A DNA stretch of 64,000 bases from Pseudodesulfovibrio aespoeensis Aspo-2. GTDB lineage: Bacteria; Desulfobacterota; Desulfovibrionia; Desulfovibrionales; Desulfovibrionaceae. Under the pieces are notes generated by a model that saw nothing but the letters and a program-made list of their open reading frames with translations, was not told the DNA's origin and did not search any database. The stretch spans positions 2,728,001 through 2,792,000 of the forward strand of contig NC_014844.1 in assembly GCF_000176915.2 (NCBI RefSeq), in the 5' to 3' direction. Each line of letters begins with the position of its first letter. The first letter of the stretch is position 1. Made by a program: the position numbers and the translations under genes. This document shows positions 47,124-54,994 of the stretch, piece after piece.

Positions 47124-47832
47124 GGGGCTGTACCAGATAACTAGCCCATATGTTTCTTAACCAACTGTTTCAATTGTTTAAACTGACTTCGTGGATTACT
47201 GTTGTTAAAACGCCACTCACATTCCTTTAAAAATAGAGGAAAATGTTTGGCTGGGATACCATTAAATTTCCTCATATGGCGCTTGGCCTGGTTCCAAAAG
47301 TTCTCAATGCCATTGATGTGATTGTGGCTGTCTGCGAACAGTTTTGAGTGGTTGATCCTGAAGTGCTTGAACTCAGAAACATCCAATACGTTATAGCCAC
47401 GCCAGCAGTCAGAGTACACGATGCTATCAGGTTGAACCTTTTCCTGAATAATTGGCAACAAGGTTTTGCTTTTGGCATCAGGAATCACCTGTGCGTATAC
47501 CTTCCCGCCCCTTTTAAGAATTCCAAAAACGGGAACCTTGCCCGCTGTACCACGCCCTCTCTTGCCTTTTCGCCTGCCTCCAAAATAGCTTTCATCCACC
47601 TCGAATTCGCCAGAAAGTAACCCTTCATTATTGGTCTCTTCTGTGATGACTTCTCGGAGCCGATGAAAGTAATAAGCGGCAGTTTTAATATTCACACCAA
47701 CCAGATTAGCAGCACAACGCGCTGTGGTACCAGCCACAAAATGCTCTATCAAGCGGAGCTGCTTTTCTTTCCCTAAACGGCTTTTTTTCATTGTCATAAT
47801 GATAACCCAGAGGAGTTATCTGGTACAGCCCC
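47124..47832 (-). mobile_element. IS1595-family element inserted in a TnsB-type site
   Basis: 709 bp, terminal repeats GGGGCTGTACCAGATAACT, 8-bp duplication AACTTTAT (47116-47123 and 47833-47840). The duplicated bases are the core of a Tn7-type end repeat (CTTAAAAACTTTATTATTC), so the IS interrupts the L end of the nested element. Confidence 0.94.
47141..47797 (-). CDS. IS1595-family transposase (ISXO2-like)
   Basis: 218 aa. Helix-turn-helix region (CAANLVGVNIKTAAYYFHRL), then the DDE-type ISXO2 domain: EVDESYFGG, VYSDCWRGY and the late N/H-E motif (GIENFWNQAKRH). Complete, so the element may be active. Confidence 0.93.
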   Translation of the reverse strand: MTMKKSRLGKEKQLRLIEHFVAGTTARCAANLVGVNIKTAAYYFHRLREVITEETNNEGLLSGEFEVDESYFGGRRKGKRGRGTAGKVPVFGILKRGGKVYAQVIPDAKSKTLLPIIQEKVQPDSIVYSDCWRGYNVLDVSEFKHFRINHSKLFADSHNHINGIENFWNQAKRHMRKFNGIPAKHFPLFLKECEWRFNNSNPRSQFKQLKQLVKKHMG

Positions 47833-47840
47833 AACTTTAT

Positions 47841-47972
47841 TATTCAAAAAAGTAACCAAATTTGACAATAAAAACTGACGACTTAAAAACCATACTATTC
47901 AAATCTCCTTTTTTACCTCAAAAAGTTGGCTATTTTGACCTGTTCACTAAAAAACTTTATTATTCACCTACA
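47841..47972 (-). repeat. L-type end of the nested Tn7-like element
   Basis: Spaced sites of the CTTTATTATTCA kind: the one split by IS1595 (47111-47123 plus 47841-47846), a weaker one near 47880-47902, and the terminal one CTAAAAAACTTTATTATTCACCTACA-like stretch at 47947-47972. Spaced sites are typical of Tn7 L ends. Confidence 0.8.
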
Positions 47973-48010
47973 CCTATGAACATTGACCATGGTCAGGCCA
48001 TGGAGATCAG

Positions 48011-48155
48011 TTCTCAACTTTATTACTCAATTTATATATAAGTGAAATCTGGACTTCATCTAGTTCTCGACTTTATTGTTTTTGAGGGGAAAAGGTTACC
48101 AGTAACTATGCGAGTTAGCGAGCGATACAGTTCTCAACTTTATTACTCACCGACA
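48011..48155 (-). repeat. Tn7-like left (L) end of the outer transposon
   Basis: Three separated sites of the TTCTCAACTTTATTACTC type at 48011-48030, 48063-48082 and 48131-48150. The terminus, read inward, is TGTCGGTGAGTAATAAAG, matching the R end at 961, including the GTTGAGAAC half. Three spaced sites over about 150 bp match the Tn7 L end. Confidence 0.85.
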
Positions 48156-48592
48156 ACCCGCAGACGACAAGTCCTGCAGTCCTCGGAATGGCAAGCGACA
48201 CATGCGATGGAGTCAACCTTTCATCATTGCTGTAAAATTCCCCTTGTACGTGTTTTGCCGGACAGACGGACAGCCATGAATGGATTAAGTGGGGGCAATA
48301 GTATCCATGCGCAGAGAGGTCAGGGAAAACGAACCGATCTTTAGCGTATCCCAAGGGGGTCGTCATGCCTCTAACATACTCAGTTGGTTGTGCTTTTTTC
48401 ATAGACGGGCTGTTCCGCTGTCCGCCCTGTTATCCCTTGGCTTGGAATAAAGGTGCAACGCAGACTGGGGGCTGTCCAAGCTCGAGAAAAAGGCTTTTCA
48501 CGACGGACTAGAGTCGCTTCAACGGCATGGTAAGCGCACATTTTGGATCCGAAATATAAATAGAAAAATCAAAATAGTATCTGGAGCATTAC
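48156..48592. other. region between the outer L end and the autotransporter gene
   Basis: About 440 bp. No supported gene; short ORFs on both strands show no family likeness. The right side is AT-rich and probably carries the autotransporter promoter. It may hold the decayed start of an older Tn7-like element, but no TGTGGG terminus is visible. Confidence 0.5.
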
Positions 48593-50848
48593 ATGTTTTT
48601 TTCCCAAGGATTGACTGACACCTTGTGCAGCGCAAGGCTTTCTTCGCCGCCTCGTGTTGCTCTGTTGTTTTGCGCCGTGTTTTCGCTTGGATTCATTCTC
48701 TTGCTGCCACAAAATGGCGTTGCCGCTTCCGTGACGTATGACGGGACTGACACCAATCCTGATGTGATAGGCAACCCCACGACCGAAGGCGGGGCTATAA
48801 GCATTGGTGGGTCAAGTATCGATGCGCATAAAGAGAACACTTTTTCATCAGACAATAGCGTGACCATCATTAGCGGGAGCGTCACTAAAGGAATATACGG
48901 TGGGTATTTTTTCGGAGAAACCACCGAGGGGGATGTGGCGTCCAGTCGCAACACAGTAACCATAGATCCTGGCGGTGCAACACCATATGCAGGAGGTATT
49001 AGTGTCCGTATATATGGAGGATATGCTGAATCTGAAAAGTCTTCGTCAATGACTGCCTCAGATAATACGGTGACGATCAACGGGGGGCAAGGGTATTCCG
49101 CATATGGCGGCTCGGCTAAGATCGAAAGTTACGGCAGTTACACCGCTACGGCCTCCGGCAATAGTGTCAACTTCAACGGAGGTTCCCTAGCTGACCTTGT
49201 CGGCGGGATAGCAATTTCTGCGCATGGCGGGTCAACACACGCTGCTGCCTCCGGCAATACCGTTGCTATCAGCGGCGGTACCGTTTCGCAAGTTTGGGGC
49301 GGGTATGCCGATGCAAACTCCGGCAGTGCAGACGCCAGAAACAATATTGTGACCATCAGCGGTGGCACTATCCTCTGGGATGTTAACGGCGGGCAGGCCT
49401 CTGGAGGAACCACCGGACAGGCCACACACAATACCGTGACCATCAGCGGTTCCCCGAATCTGACAGCCGCAAGCCTCTACGGGGGGAGTGCAAACTCTGA
49501 GGCTTTCAGCGGCAACACCTTGAATGTTAAAACCTCTGGGCTGACGGCGAAAGCGATTAGCAATTTTGAGCATCTTAACTTCTACCTGCCTTCCACATTG
49601 TCTGCGGACGATACCGTGCTGACAGTGACCGGCACGGCAGACCTGACAGGCAGCGGCGGGCGGTCTTCCATCGTTAATGTGGGCATTGACGGCAGTTCCT
49701 CACCCCTGCTGAAAGGCGACAGCATAACGCTCATCAACGCCGCGGCGTTGGTCACCAATGGCAGCCTCAACGCCGGGGCGAGCGGCACGGGCATGCAGGG
49801 CGTGACCCTGGTGTACAACTTTGACCTCACAGTCGAAAACAACAAGCTGTTGGCCAAGGTCTCCTCAACCGGGGCTGCAGTGAATGAACAGTCCAAGGCG
49901 CTTTCAGAGGGCTTTGTTTCCGGCCTGGGCATGGTCACGCAAGGTGCGGACGTGGCCGCCGGGCAGGGCATGGATTCTGCCGTTTCCGCGGCCAAGGCCG
50001 GGGTTGCCGGCGGCGCCGGTGCCCCTGCCGGATTTGGTGCGGTTTCCGGCGGTTCCATGCGGTATAATTCCGGCTCGCATGTAGATATCAACAGTGTCTC
50101 CCTGATGGCCGGTCTGGCCTGGGGAGCCGACAGTTCCCTCGGCCGTCTGACTGTCGGGCCGTTTGTCGAATTCGGCAGCGGCTCGTACAATACCTACAAT
50201 TCCTTCAGCGCTGCCGCTTCGGTCAAGGGAGACGGCAGCACCCGCTATGTTGGCGGCGGTGTCCTTGGCCGTGTGGATCTAGCCAATGCCGGCCCCGGCA
50301 ATTTCTATGTCGAAGCCTCGGGCCGGGCGGGTGGCCTGGAAAACGAATATGACTCGTACGATCTGCGCAATGCAGCCGGACGCAGCGCGGAATACGATTC
50401 GTCATCCACGTATTACGGTTGGCATTTGGGAACCGGATATGTCTGGAGCATGGCGGAGAATACCTCGCTTGACCTCTACGGCAAATACTTCTGGACGCGG
50501 CAGGAGGGCGACTCCGTCACGCTGTCTACCGGCGACAACATCAGTTTCAAGGATGTGGACTCCAGCCGTGTGCGTCTCGGCTCGCGCTTCAGCCACGCGG
50601 TGAGTGAGTATATCACTCCCTACATTGGCGCGGCCTATGAGCATGAGTTTGACGGCATGGCCCGCGCCACCACCAACGGGCTTGACATGGCTGTTCCATC
50701 CATGAGGGGCGACACCGGCACCTGTGAGCTGGGGCTTGTGTCCGCACCGTGGGCATCGGTGCCATTGTCCCTGGACCTCGGCGTACAGGGGTATGTGGGC
50801 AAACGCGAGGGCGTGACCGGCAGCTTGAAGTTAACCTATGAATTCTAG
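48593..50848 (+). CDS. autotransporter (type V secretion) protein
   Basis: 751 aa, GGAGC before the ATG. Signal peptide region VALLFCAVFSLGFILLLPQN then VAAS; the passenger has degenerate repeats of the type NTVTISGG with GG(Y/S)A motifs (residues about 75-330), typical of a beta-helix. The C-terminal ~280 residues form an autotransporter barrel (from about SVSLMAGLAWG) and end in KLTYEF with terminal Phe. No protease motif is seen in the passenger; an adhesin-like or surface role is likely. Confidence 0.9.
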   Translation: MFFSQGLTDTLCSARLSSPPRVALLFCAVFSLGFILLLPQNGVAASVTYDGTDTNPDVIGNPTTEGGAISIGGSSIDAHKENTFSSDNSVTIISGSVTKGIYGGYFFGETTEGDVASSRNTVTIDPGGATPYAGGISVRIYGGYAESEKSSSMTASDNTVTINGGQGYSAYGGSAKIESYGSYTATASGNSVNFNGGSLADLVGGIAISAHGGSTHAAASGNTVAISGGTVSQVWGGYADANSGSADARNNIVTISGGTILWDVNGGQASGGTTGQATHNTVTISGSPNLTAASLYGGSANSEAFSGNTLNVKTSGLTAKAISNFEHLNFYLPSTLSADDTVLTVTGTADLTGSGGRSSIVNVGIDGSSSPLLKGDSITLINAAALVTNGSLNAGASGTGMQGVTLVYNFDLTVENNKLLAKVSSTGAAVNEQSKALSEGFVSGLGMVTQGADVAAGQGMDSAVSAAKAGVAGGAGAPAGFGAVSGGSMRYNSGSHVDINSVSLMAGLAWGADSSLGRLTVGPFVEFGSGSYNTYNSFSAAASVKGDGSTRYVGGGVLGRVDLANAGPGNFYVEASGRAGGLENEYDSYDLRNAAGRSAEYDSSSTYYGWHLGTGYVWSMAENTSLDLYGKYFWTRQEGDSVTLSTGDNISFKDVDSSRVRLGSRFSHAVSEYITPYIGAAYEHEFDGMARATTNGLDMAVPSMRGDTGTCELGLVSAPWASVPLSLDLGVQGYVGKREGVTGSLKLTYEF

Positions 50849-50946
50849 CCGCAGGAAGGCTCTGCGGCCCAGAAGAAGCCCTGCGCCTGTACAGTGTGAA
50901 GTGACCCGTCGGTGAAGCTGATTTTCGATATTCACAATGAGCGCGC

Positions 50947-51046
50947 AGGCCAATTGAAGCTGCTTGACGCTTTTTTGATGCGAACAGCCCGAGTCGGGGA
51001 CTTGATGCTTGCTGTCTTCAGTTAACAACTTTACTGTTCGCCGACA
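50947..51046 (-). repeat. L-type end of a second, partial Tn7-like element
   Basis: Ends at 51046 with, read inward, TGTCGGCGAACAGTAAAG followed by TTGTTAAC. The 95-bp segment 50947-51041 is about 85% identical to 51476-51569. It is separated from an R end at 51052 by only ATGTT. Confidence 0.78.
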
Positions 51047-51051
51047 ATGTT

Positions 51052-51125
51052 TGTGGGAGAACAATAAAGTTGTTAACAAAAGCCGCTTCTGGTCGCTATA
51101 AACGCAGCAAACCAGAAGCGGCTTT
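51052..51125 (+). repeat. R-type end and hairpin of a third, remnant Tn7-like element
   Basis: TGTGGGAGAACAATAAAG at 51052 followed by TTGTTAAC, then the hairpin AGCCGCTTCTGGT / ACCAGAAGCGGCTT (51081-51124) with a T tract, the same layout as at the R end at 961. No tns genes follow. Confidence 0.8.
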
Positions 51126-51131
51126 TCTGTC

Positions 51132-51389
51132 AACCGCAACCGGGTGGAGCTGGCCCCGGCCTACGGCATCGTGCCCACGTCCCTGACCTCCAGTCCGTAC
51201 CGTCTGGCACTCAGGTGCGGCACCTCAGGCGGTGTGGCCAGCCTGGACAACGCCCTGAGCGATGTCGCGCCCTTTGGACTCTCTCAAGCGAAGGCGGAGC
51301 AGATCGTGGAGGAGATGCTGACGACATGCCGGGAGTGGCCCCAACACTTTGCCGATTGCGGGATTCAAGAACAAGAAACGGAGGAGTAG
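51132..51389 (+). pseudogene. HipA C-terminal fragment
   Basis: The frame VELAPAYGIVPTSL then GLSQAKAEQIVEEML and WPQHFADCGI has the form of the HipA kinase C terminus (toxin of HipBA systems). No start and no kinase core are present, so it is a remnant between the R end at 51052 and the degenerate L end near 51569. Confidence 0.65.
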
Positions 51390-51475
51390 TAGAGGCGGTT
51401 CAGGCTGATTTCCTCCTGACTCCACCCCTCGCCTGGAGATCCTGGCATGGATTTGACTATTCTGAGTTTCAACTC

Positions 51476-51569
51476 AGGCCAAATGAAACTGCTTCGCGCT
51501 TTTTGATGCAAAAAGCCCGAGTCAGGGACTTGAGGCTTGCCGTCTCCAGCGAACAACTTTATTGTGCGC
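51476..51569 (-). repeat. degenerate L-type end segment of the third Tn7-like remnant
   Basis: About 85% identical to 50947-51041, ending GAACAACTTTATTGTGCGC. The outermost bases (TGTGG) no longer match a Tn7 terminus. With 51052 it frames a remnant of about 0.5 kb. Confidence 0.65.
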
Positions 51570-51741
51570 TGTGGATTGTCAAACCAGACTGAACACCGAG
51601 CTCAGACCACCTGTAAGCACACTCGTCGACAGGGCAGCATGACGGCATGTCTTCCTGATCCGCCCGCCGCATGAAGACAACCCGGCAACGGCCCCTGAAC
51701 CAAGTCCGATTGGTGTCCAAACAAACGCAAGGCAATACACA

Positions 51742-52515
51742 ATGGATATCCTCGTCATCTGTCTGGTGAGTCTCGCCGTGTCCGGGTTGACGCTCTTTTC
51801 CGGCTTCGGCCTTGGAACCGTGCTCATGCCGGTCATGGCCGTCTTCTTCCCCATCGAAACCGCCGTGGCCATGACCGCCGTGGTTCACCTCGCCAACAAC
51901 GCCTTCAAGCTGCTCCTGTTCGGCAGGCAGGCCGACTACCGGGTTGTTCTCCGCTTCGGGATTCCGGCCTTTTTCGCCAGCCTCGCCGGAGCGTGGCTGC
52001 TGATCCATGTCGCCGGGCTGCCCAGCCTGTTTCGATACGAATTGTTCGGAGCCGACTTCGAGGTCTCTCCGATCAAGCTGCTGATCGGCCTGCTCATCCT
52101 CTTCTTCGCCTGTCTCGAAATCCGCTCGAAAGGTTCGGGGTACCGCTTTGCGCCGTCATGGCTCCCGGTGGGCGGTGCGGTGAGCGGCTTTTTCGGAGGC
52201 CTCTCCGGCAACCAGGGCGCGTTCCGAAGCGCCTTTCTCCTGGGCGCAGGGCTGTCCAAGGAGGCCTTTGTCGCCACAGGCGTTGTCCTGGCATGCGTCG
52301 TGGACATCTCGCGGCTGAGCATATACGGCGGAGTGGCAGGCTCCCGGTTGATCTCGGACAATCTGCCGCTTCTTGCCGCGGCAACGGCCTCGGCCTTTGC
52401 CGGCTCGTTTGCCGGGAGCCGCCTGCTCAAGAAGGTCACCCTGACCACGGTCAGACTCCTGGTGAGCGTGCTCCTGCTCATGCTCGGAGCGGCCCTGAGC
52501 CTCGGCCTCATCTAA
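51742..52515 (+). CDS. TauE/SafE-family membrane transporter
   Basis: 257 aa with about eight hydrophobic segments and the family glycine motifs (SGFGLGTVLMPV near the N terminus, GAVSGFFGGLSGNQG near the middle). Members are proposed to export sulfite, sulfonates or other organic anions. First normal chromosomal gene to the right of the mobile region; GC-rich. Substrate unknown. Confidence 0.88.
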   Translation: MDILVICLVSLAVSGLTLFSGFGLGTVLMPVMAVFFPIETAVAMTAVVHLANNAFKLLLFGRQADYRVVLRFGIPAFFASLAGAWLLIHVAGLPSLFRYELFGADFEVSPIKLLIGLLILFFACLEIRSKGSGYRFAPSWLPVGGAVSGFFGGLSGNQGAFRSAFLLGAGLSKEAFVATGVVLACVVDISRLSIYGGVAGSRLISDNLPLLAAATASAFAGSFAGSRLLKKVTLTTVRLLVSVLLLMLGAALSLGLI

Positions 52516-52618
52516 CCAACGGTTTCATTTAGGTTTCAACCCCTGGCAGCGACGAGTCCCTGGCGCGCGACAGTGATCCCCCGACTCCTTGCCCCGGCCA
52601 ATGCCACAGGAGGCACGC

Positions 52619-53017
52619 ATGCAGATTTCCGTCACCACCCCGGCCCTGCTCTTTCCGGCCATTTCGCTGTTCATGCTCGCTTTCACCAACCGGTTTTTGT
52701 CCCTTGGCGCGCGCATCCGCACCCTGCATGACAAGTATCGGGGCGAGAAGGACGAATCCACCCGCAAGCAGATCGAGAACCTGCGCGTGCGGGTCCACAT
52801 GATCCGGCGCATGCAGGGCTACGGCGTCCTCTCCATGCTCACCTGCATCTTCTCCATGGTCTGCCTGTTTCAGGAGTGGGAACTGACCGGGGCCGGACTG
52901 TTCGGCCTGAGTCTGCTCTTCCTCGTCATCTCGCTCTGGATATCCTTCCTCGAAATCCGCATCTCGGTCCAGGCCCTGGACATCCTGCTGGCGGACATGG
53001 AGCGCAGTCCGGAGTAA
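52619..53017 (+). CDS. DUF2721 membrane protein
   Basis: 132 aa from ATG 52619 (MQISVTTPALLFPAISLFML). Two or three hydrophobic segments surround a charged helix (SLGARIRTLHDKY, then RKQIENLRVRVHMIRRM), the pattern of DUF2721. AGGAGGC lies before this ATG, so the earlier ATG at 52589 is less likely. Function unknown. Confidence 0.85.
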   Translation: MQISVTTPALLFPAISLFMLAFTNRFLSLGARIRTLHDKYRGEKDESTRKQIENLRVRVHMIRRMQGYGVLSMLTCIFSMVCLFQEWELTGAGLFGLSLLFLVISLWISFLEIRISVQALDILLADMERSPE

Positions 53018-53067
53018 GGTGCGGCCATCAGCCCGCGCTTTTCCCCTCAAGGCACTCGCACGAAAAA

Positions 53068-53111
53068 CATCCGGAGCCGACGCGTGGAAACCACCACGTC
53101 GGCTCCGGATG
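53068..53111 (-). terminator. intrinsic terminator after the mnmE operon
   Basis: CATCCGGAGCCGACG (53068-53082) pairs with CGTCGGCTCCGGATG (53097-53111). On the minus strand TTTTTCG follows. It lies downstream of the 94-aa gene at 53148. Confidence 0.85.
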
Positions 53112-53147
53112 GTGTCATGGCACGTCCGAAGAAATGAATCGGAACCG

Positions 53148-53432
53148 CTAGAATTCGAGCAGCCCCAGCGGGTCAAGGCTGTCCTGCTCCACCCGGACAA
53201 AGCGGGCCACGTCGGTAAAGAGATCCTTAGATATCTCCACCAGTCGCCAGTCGCGGCCCGTGCCGAACGAGCTCCACAGCTCGGTCTCTATGCCCTGACG
53301 GATTCTGAAGGCCACGCTCTCGACCTCGGGCAGGGTACCGCCCAGGTGGGTTTGCATGAGCGGGATGAGTCCGCAGGTGACGTGGGCGACATCAATGATT
53401 TCAGTGGATTCCGGTGCGTTGTTCATGATCAT
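53148..53432 (-). CDS. conserved hypothetical protein (94 aa)
   Basis: Starts in an ATGA overlap with the mnmE stop (ATG 53432, or ATG 53426), so it is co-translated with mnmE. The sequence (IIDVAHVTCGLIPLMQTHL and VESVAFRIRQGIETELW) is not recognised; mixed alpha/beta, no membrane segment. Followed by a terminator. Confidence 0.7.
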   Translation of the reverse strand: MIMNNAPESTEIIDVAHVTCGLIPLMQTHLGGTLPEVESVAFRIRQGIETELWSSFGTGRDWRLVEISKDLFTDVARFVRVEQDSLDPLGLLEF

Positions 53433-54838
53433 TTCCCTATGCAGAAGGTGTCGAAGATGGAAGCCAGCACCTCCTGGGAGGTGATTTCGCCGGTGATGGA
53501 CGAGAGTGTGACGCAGGCCGTCTCCAGCCGCACGCCGAGCAAATCGTATGGGACGGCGGCCAGGGCGTCTGCCTCAAGCTGCCGCAGCTCCTCGGCAGCC
53601 TCGGCCAGGATGGCGGCTTGGCGCGCATTGGGGGCCAGCTCGTCGGGATCGGGCTGGCCCGCGCCCGCCAGCACCCGCTCGCGGACCCGCGCACACAGGG
53701 TGTCCAGGCCATGGCCCGTGACAGACGATATCTCCACCAGTTCAAAGCCCAACCCGGCCAGGGGCGCGCCGTGGGCCGGATCGAACCCCGGCAGGTCGCG
53801 CCGGGTCAGGACCGCCAGGGTACGCTCCGGGGAGAGTACGGTGGCAAGGCTCAGAGTCCCGCTGTCCAAGGGGGCGGTGCCGTCGGCCAAGAGCAGCACG
53901 AGGTCGGCCCGGTCCATCAGCTCGCGGCCCATGGCCATCCCGGCGGCCTCGACCGCGTCTATGCGTGGAGCAGCAGCGGTGTCGGCACGCATGCCCGCCG
54001 TATCCACCAGACGGACGCTCAGGCCGTCGAGGGTGACGGTCTCCTCAAGATAATCGCGGGTGGTGCCGGGCTGGTCGGTGACAATGGCCCTGGTGCGTCC
54101 CAAAAGACCGTTCATCAGGCTCGACTTGCCCGCGTTGACCCGGCCCGCCAGGACCACCAGCGCGCCCTCGCGCCACGTCCTGGTACGGTCCACGGCCCGA
54201 AGCAGGTCCATGATGTCAACCCGGACCCCGGCCACCCCCCCGGCCAGCGCTTCGGGCGGCAGACACTCCACCTCGTCGTCCGGGAAATCCACGGCCACGG
54301 CGAGCGCTGCGCGCAAGGCTTCAAGCCGCGTCCGCAGGGCGGCGATGCGCTGGCCGAGCAGGCCAGAGAGCTTGGCCTGGGCCAGGTGCGCGGCGCTTCG
54401 GGTGGGCGCGTGGATCATCTCGGCCACGGCCTCGGCCTGGGTCAGGTCGAGGCGGCCATGCATGAAGGCGCGGTAGGTGAACTCGCCGCGCTCGGCCAGC
54501 CTGGCTCCGCAGCGCAACACTTCTTCGAGCACGGCGGCCAGCACGGCGCGGCCACCGTGACAGTTGATCTCCACCACATCCTCGCCGGTGTAGGAGCCAG
54601 GGCCGGGCATGCAGGCCACGAGAACGTCGTCAAGGACTGCGTCCCGGCCATCAACGATGCGGCCATAGTGCAGGGTGTAGGGGATGAACTCGGTGAAGGA
54701 GGCGCGGGCGGGCCTGAAGATGCGGGCGGCAATGGCCCGGCTCCTGTCGCCGCTGATGCGGACGATGCCTACCCCGCCGTCGCCTGGCGGGGTGGCGATG
54801 GCGGCGATGGTGTCTCGGGAGCGTCGGGGATCGAGCAT
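53429..54838 (-). CDS. mnmE: tRNA modification GTPase MnmE
   Basis: 469 aa. With MnmG it makes the cmnm5U34 modification in tRNA. N-terminal folate-binding domain (DTIAAIATPPGDGGVGIVRI), helical domain, G domain with P-loop GRVNAGKSS, G3 DTAG and the C-terminal CIGK with the catalytic cysteine. Lies behind the jag terminator, so it may have its own promoter. Confidence 0.96.
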   Translation of the reverse strand: MLDPRRSRDTIAAIATPPGDGGVGIVRISGDRSRAIAARIFRPARASFTEFIPYTLHYGRIVDGRDAVLDDVLVACMPGPGSYTGEDVVEINCHGGRAVLAAVLEEVLRCGARLAERGEFTYRAFMHGRLDLTQAEAVAEMIHAPTRSAAHLAQAKLSGLLGQRIAALRTRLEALRAALAVAVDFPDDEVECLPPEALAGGVAGVRVDIMDLLRAVDRTRTWREGALVVLAGRVNAGKSSLMNGLLGRTRAIVTDQPGTTRDYLEETVTLDGLSVRLVDTAGMRADTAAAPRIDAVEAAGMAMGRELMDRADLVLLLADGTAPLDSGTLSLATVLSPERTLAVLTRRDLPGFDPAHGAPLAGLGFELVEISSVTGHGLDTLCARVRERVLAGAGQPDPDELAPNARQAAILAEAAEELRQLEADALAAVPYDLLGVRLETACVTLSSITGEITSQEVLASIFDTFCIGK

Positions 54839-54949
54839 GCCGCACTCCGGGGCACGGATCGTGCCGGTGGGGTTCTTGTGACCGCTACGCCCCGGTCCTG
54901 CCCGGTCTGGTCTGCCTGGGCGCGATCCGGGCAGGGGTGCGCGGCGAGG

Positions 54950-54985
54950 AAAAAAGGGGCCGGGAGGACGTGCCCACCCGGCCCC
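54950..54985 (-). terminator. intrinsic terminator after jag
   Basis: On the minus strand GGGGCCGGG...CCCGGCCCC followed by TTTTTT, 10 bp after the jag stop. Ends the rpmH-rnpA-yidD-yidC-jag unit. Confidence 0.88.
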
Positions 54986-54994
54986 GGCGGATCG

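Larger units (their letters stand above)
36074..47972. mobile_element. nested Tn7-like element without transposase, 11.9 kb
   Basis: Left terminus TGTGGGAGAGTAATAAAG (36074) and right terminus, read inward, TGTAGGTGAATAATAAAG (ending at 47972). Both sides have the 5-bp target duplication CCTAT (36069-36073 and 47973-47977), the size made by Tn7-type transposition. The ends resemble those of the outer element but have TTTTTAAG-type in place of TTGAGAAC-type sites. No tns gene lies inside. Cargo: YgjP-like metalloprotease (broken), TpsA/TpsB, FhaB-like fragments and three IS elements. Confidence 0.88.
961..48155 (+). mobile_element. outer Tn7-like transposon carrying tnsABCDE, defence-like genes and a Calvin-cycle cluster
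   Basis: Defined by the paired R (961-1008) and L (48011-48155) ends with the same internal repeat, tnsABCDE next to the R end, and insertion just past a GlmS-like gene in the orientation used by Tn7. Size about 47.2 kb, of which 11.9 kb is a nested element and several kb are IS elements. The flanking pentamers differ (TCTGG, ACCCG), so the original target duplication has been lost or the ends have been exchanged. Confidence 0.8.

Noticed and set aside
36045-47984. AATGTTC...GAACATT inverted repeat around the nested-element insertion site
   Set aside because: Arms of 7 bp with a 16-bp spacer could be chance; no sign that it guided the insertion.
961-48155. CRISPR-associated (CAST) type of Tn7-like element
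   Set aside because: No cas genes or CRISPR repeats were seen. TnsD and TnsE are both present, as in classical Tn7.
48042-48402. Short ORFs on both strands near the outer L end
   Set aside because: They overlap each other and the TnsB sites, with no recognisable product.
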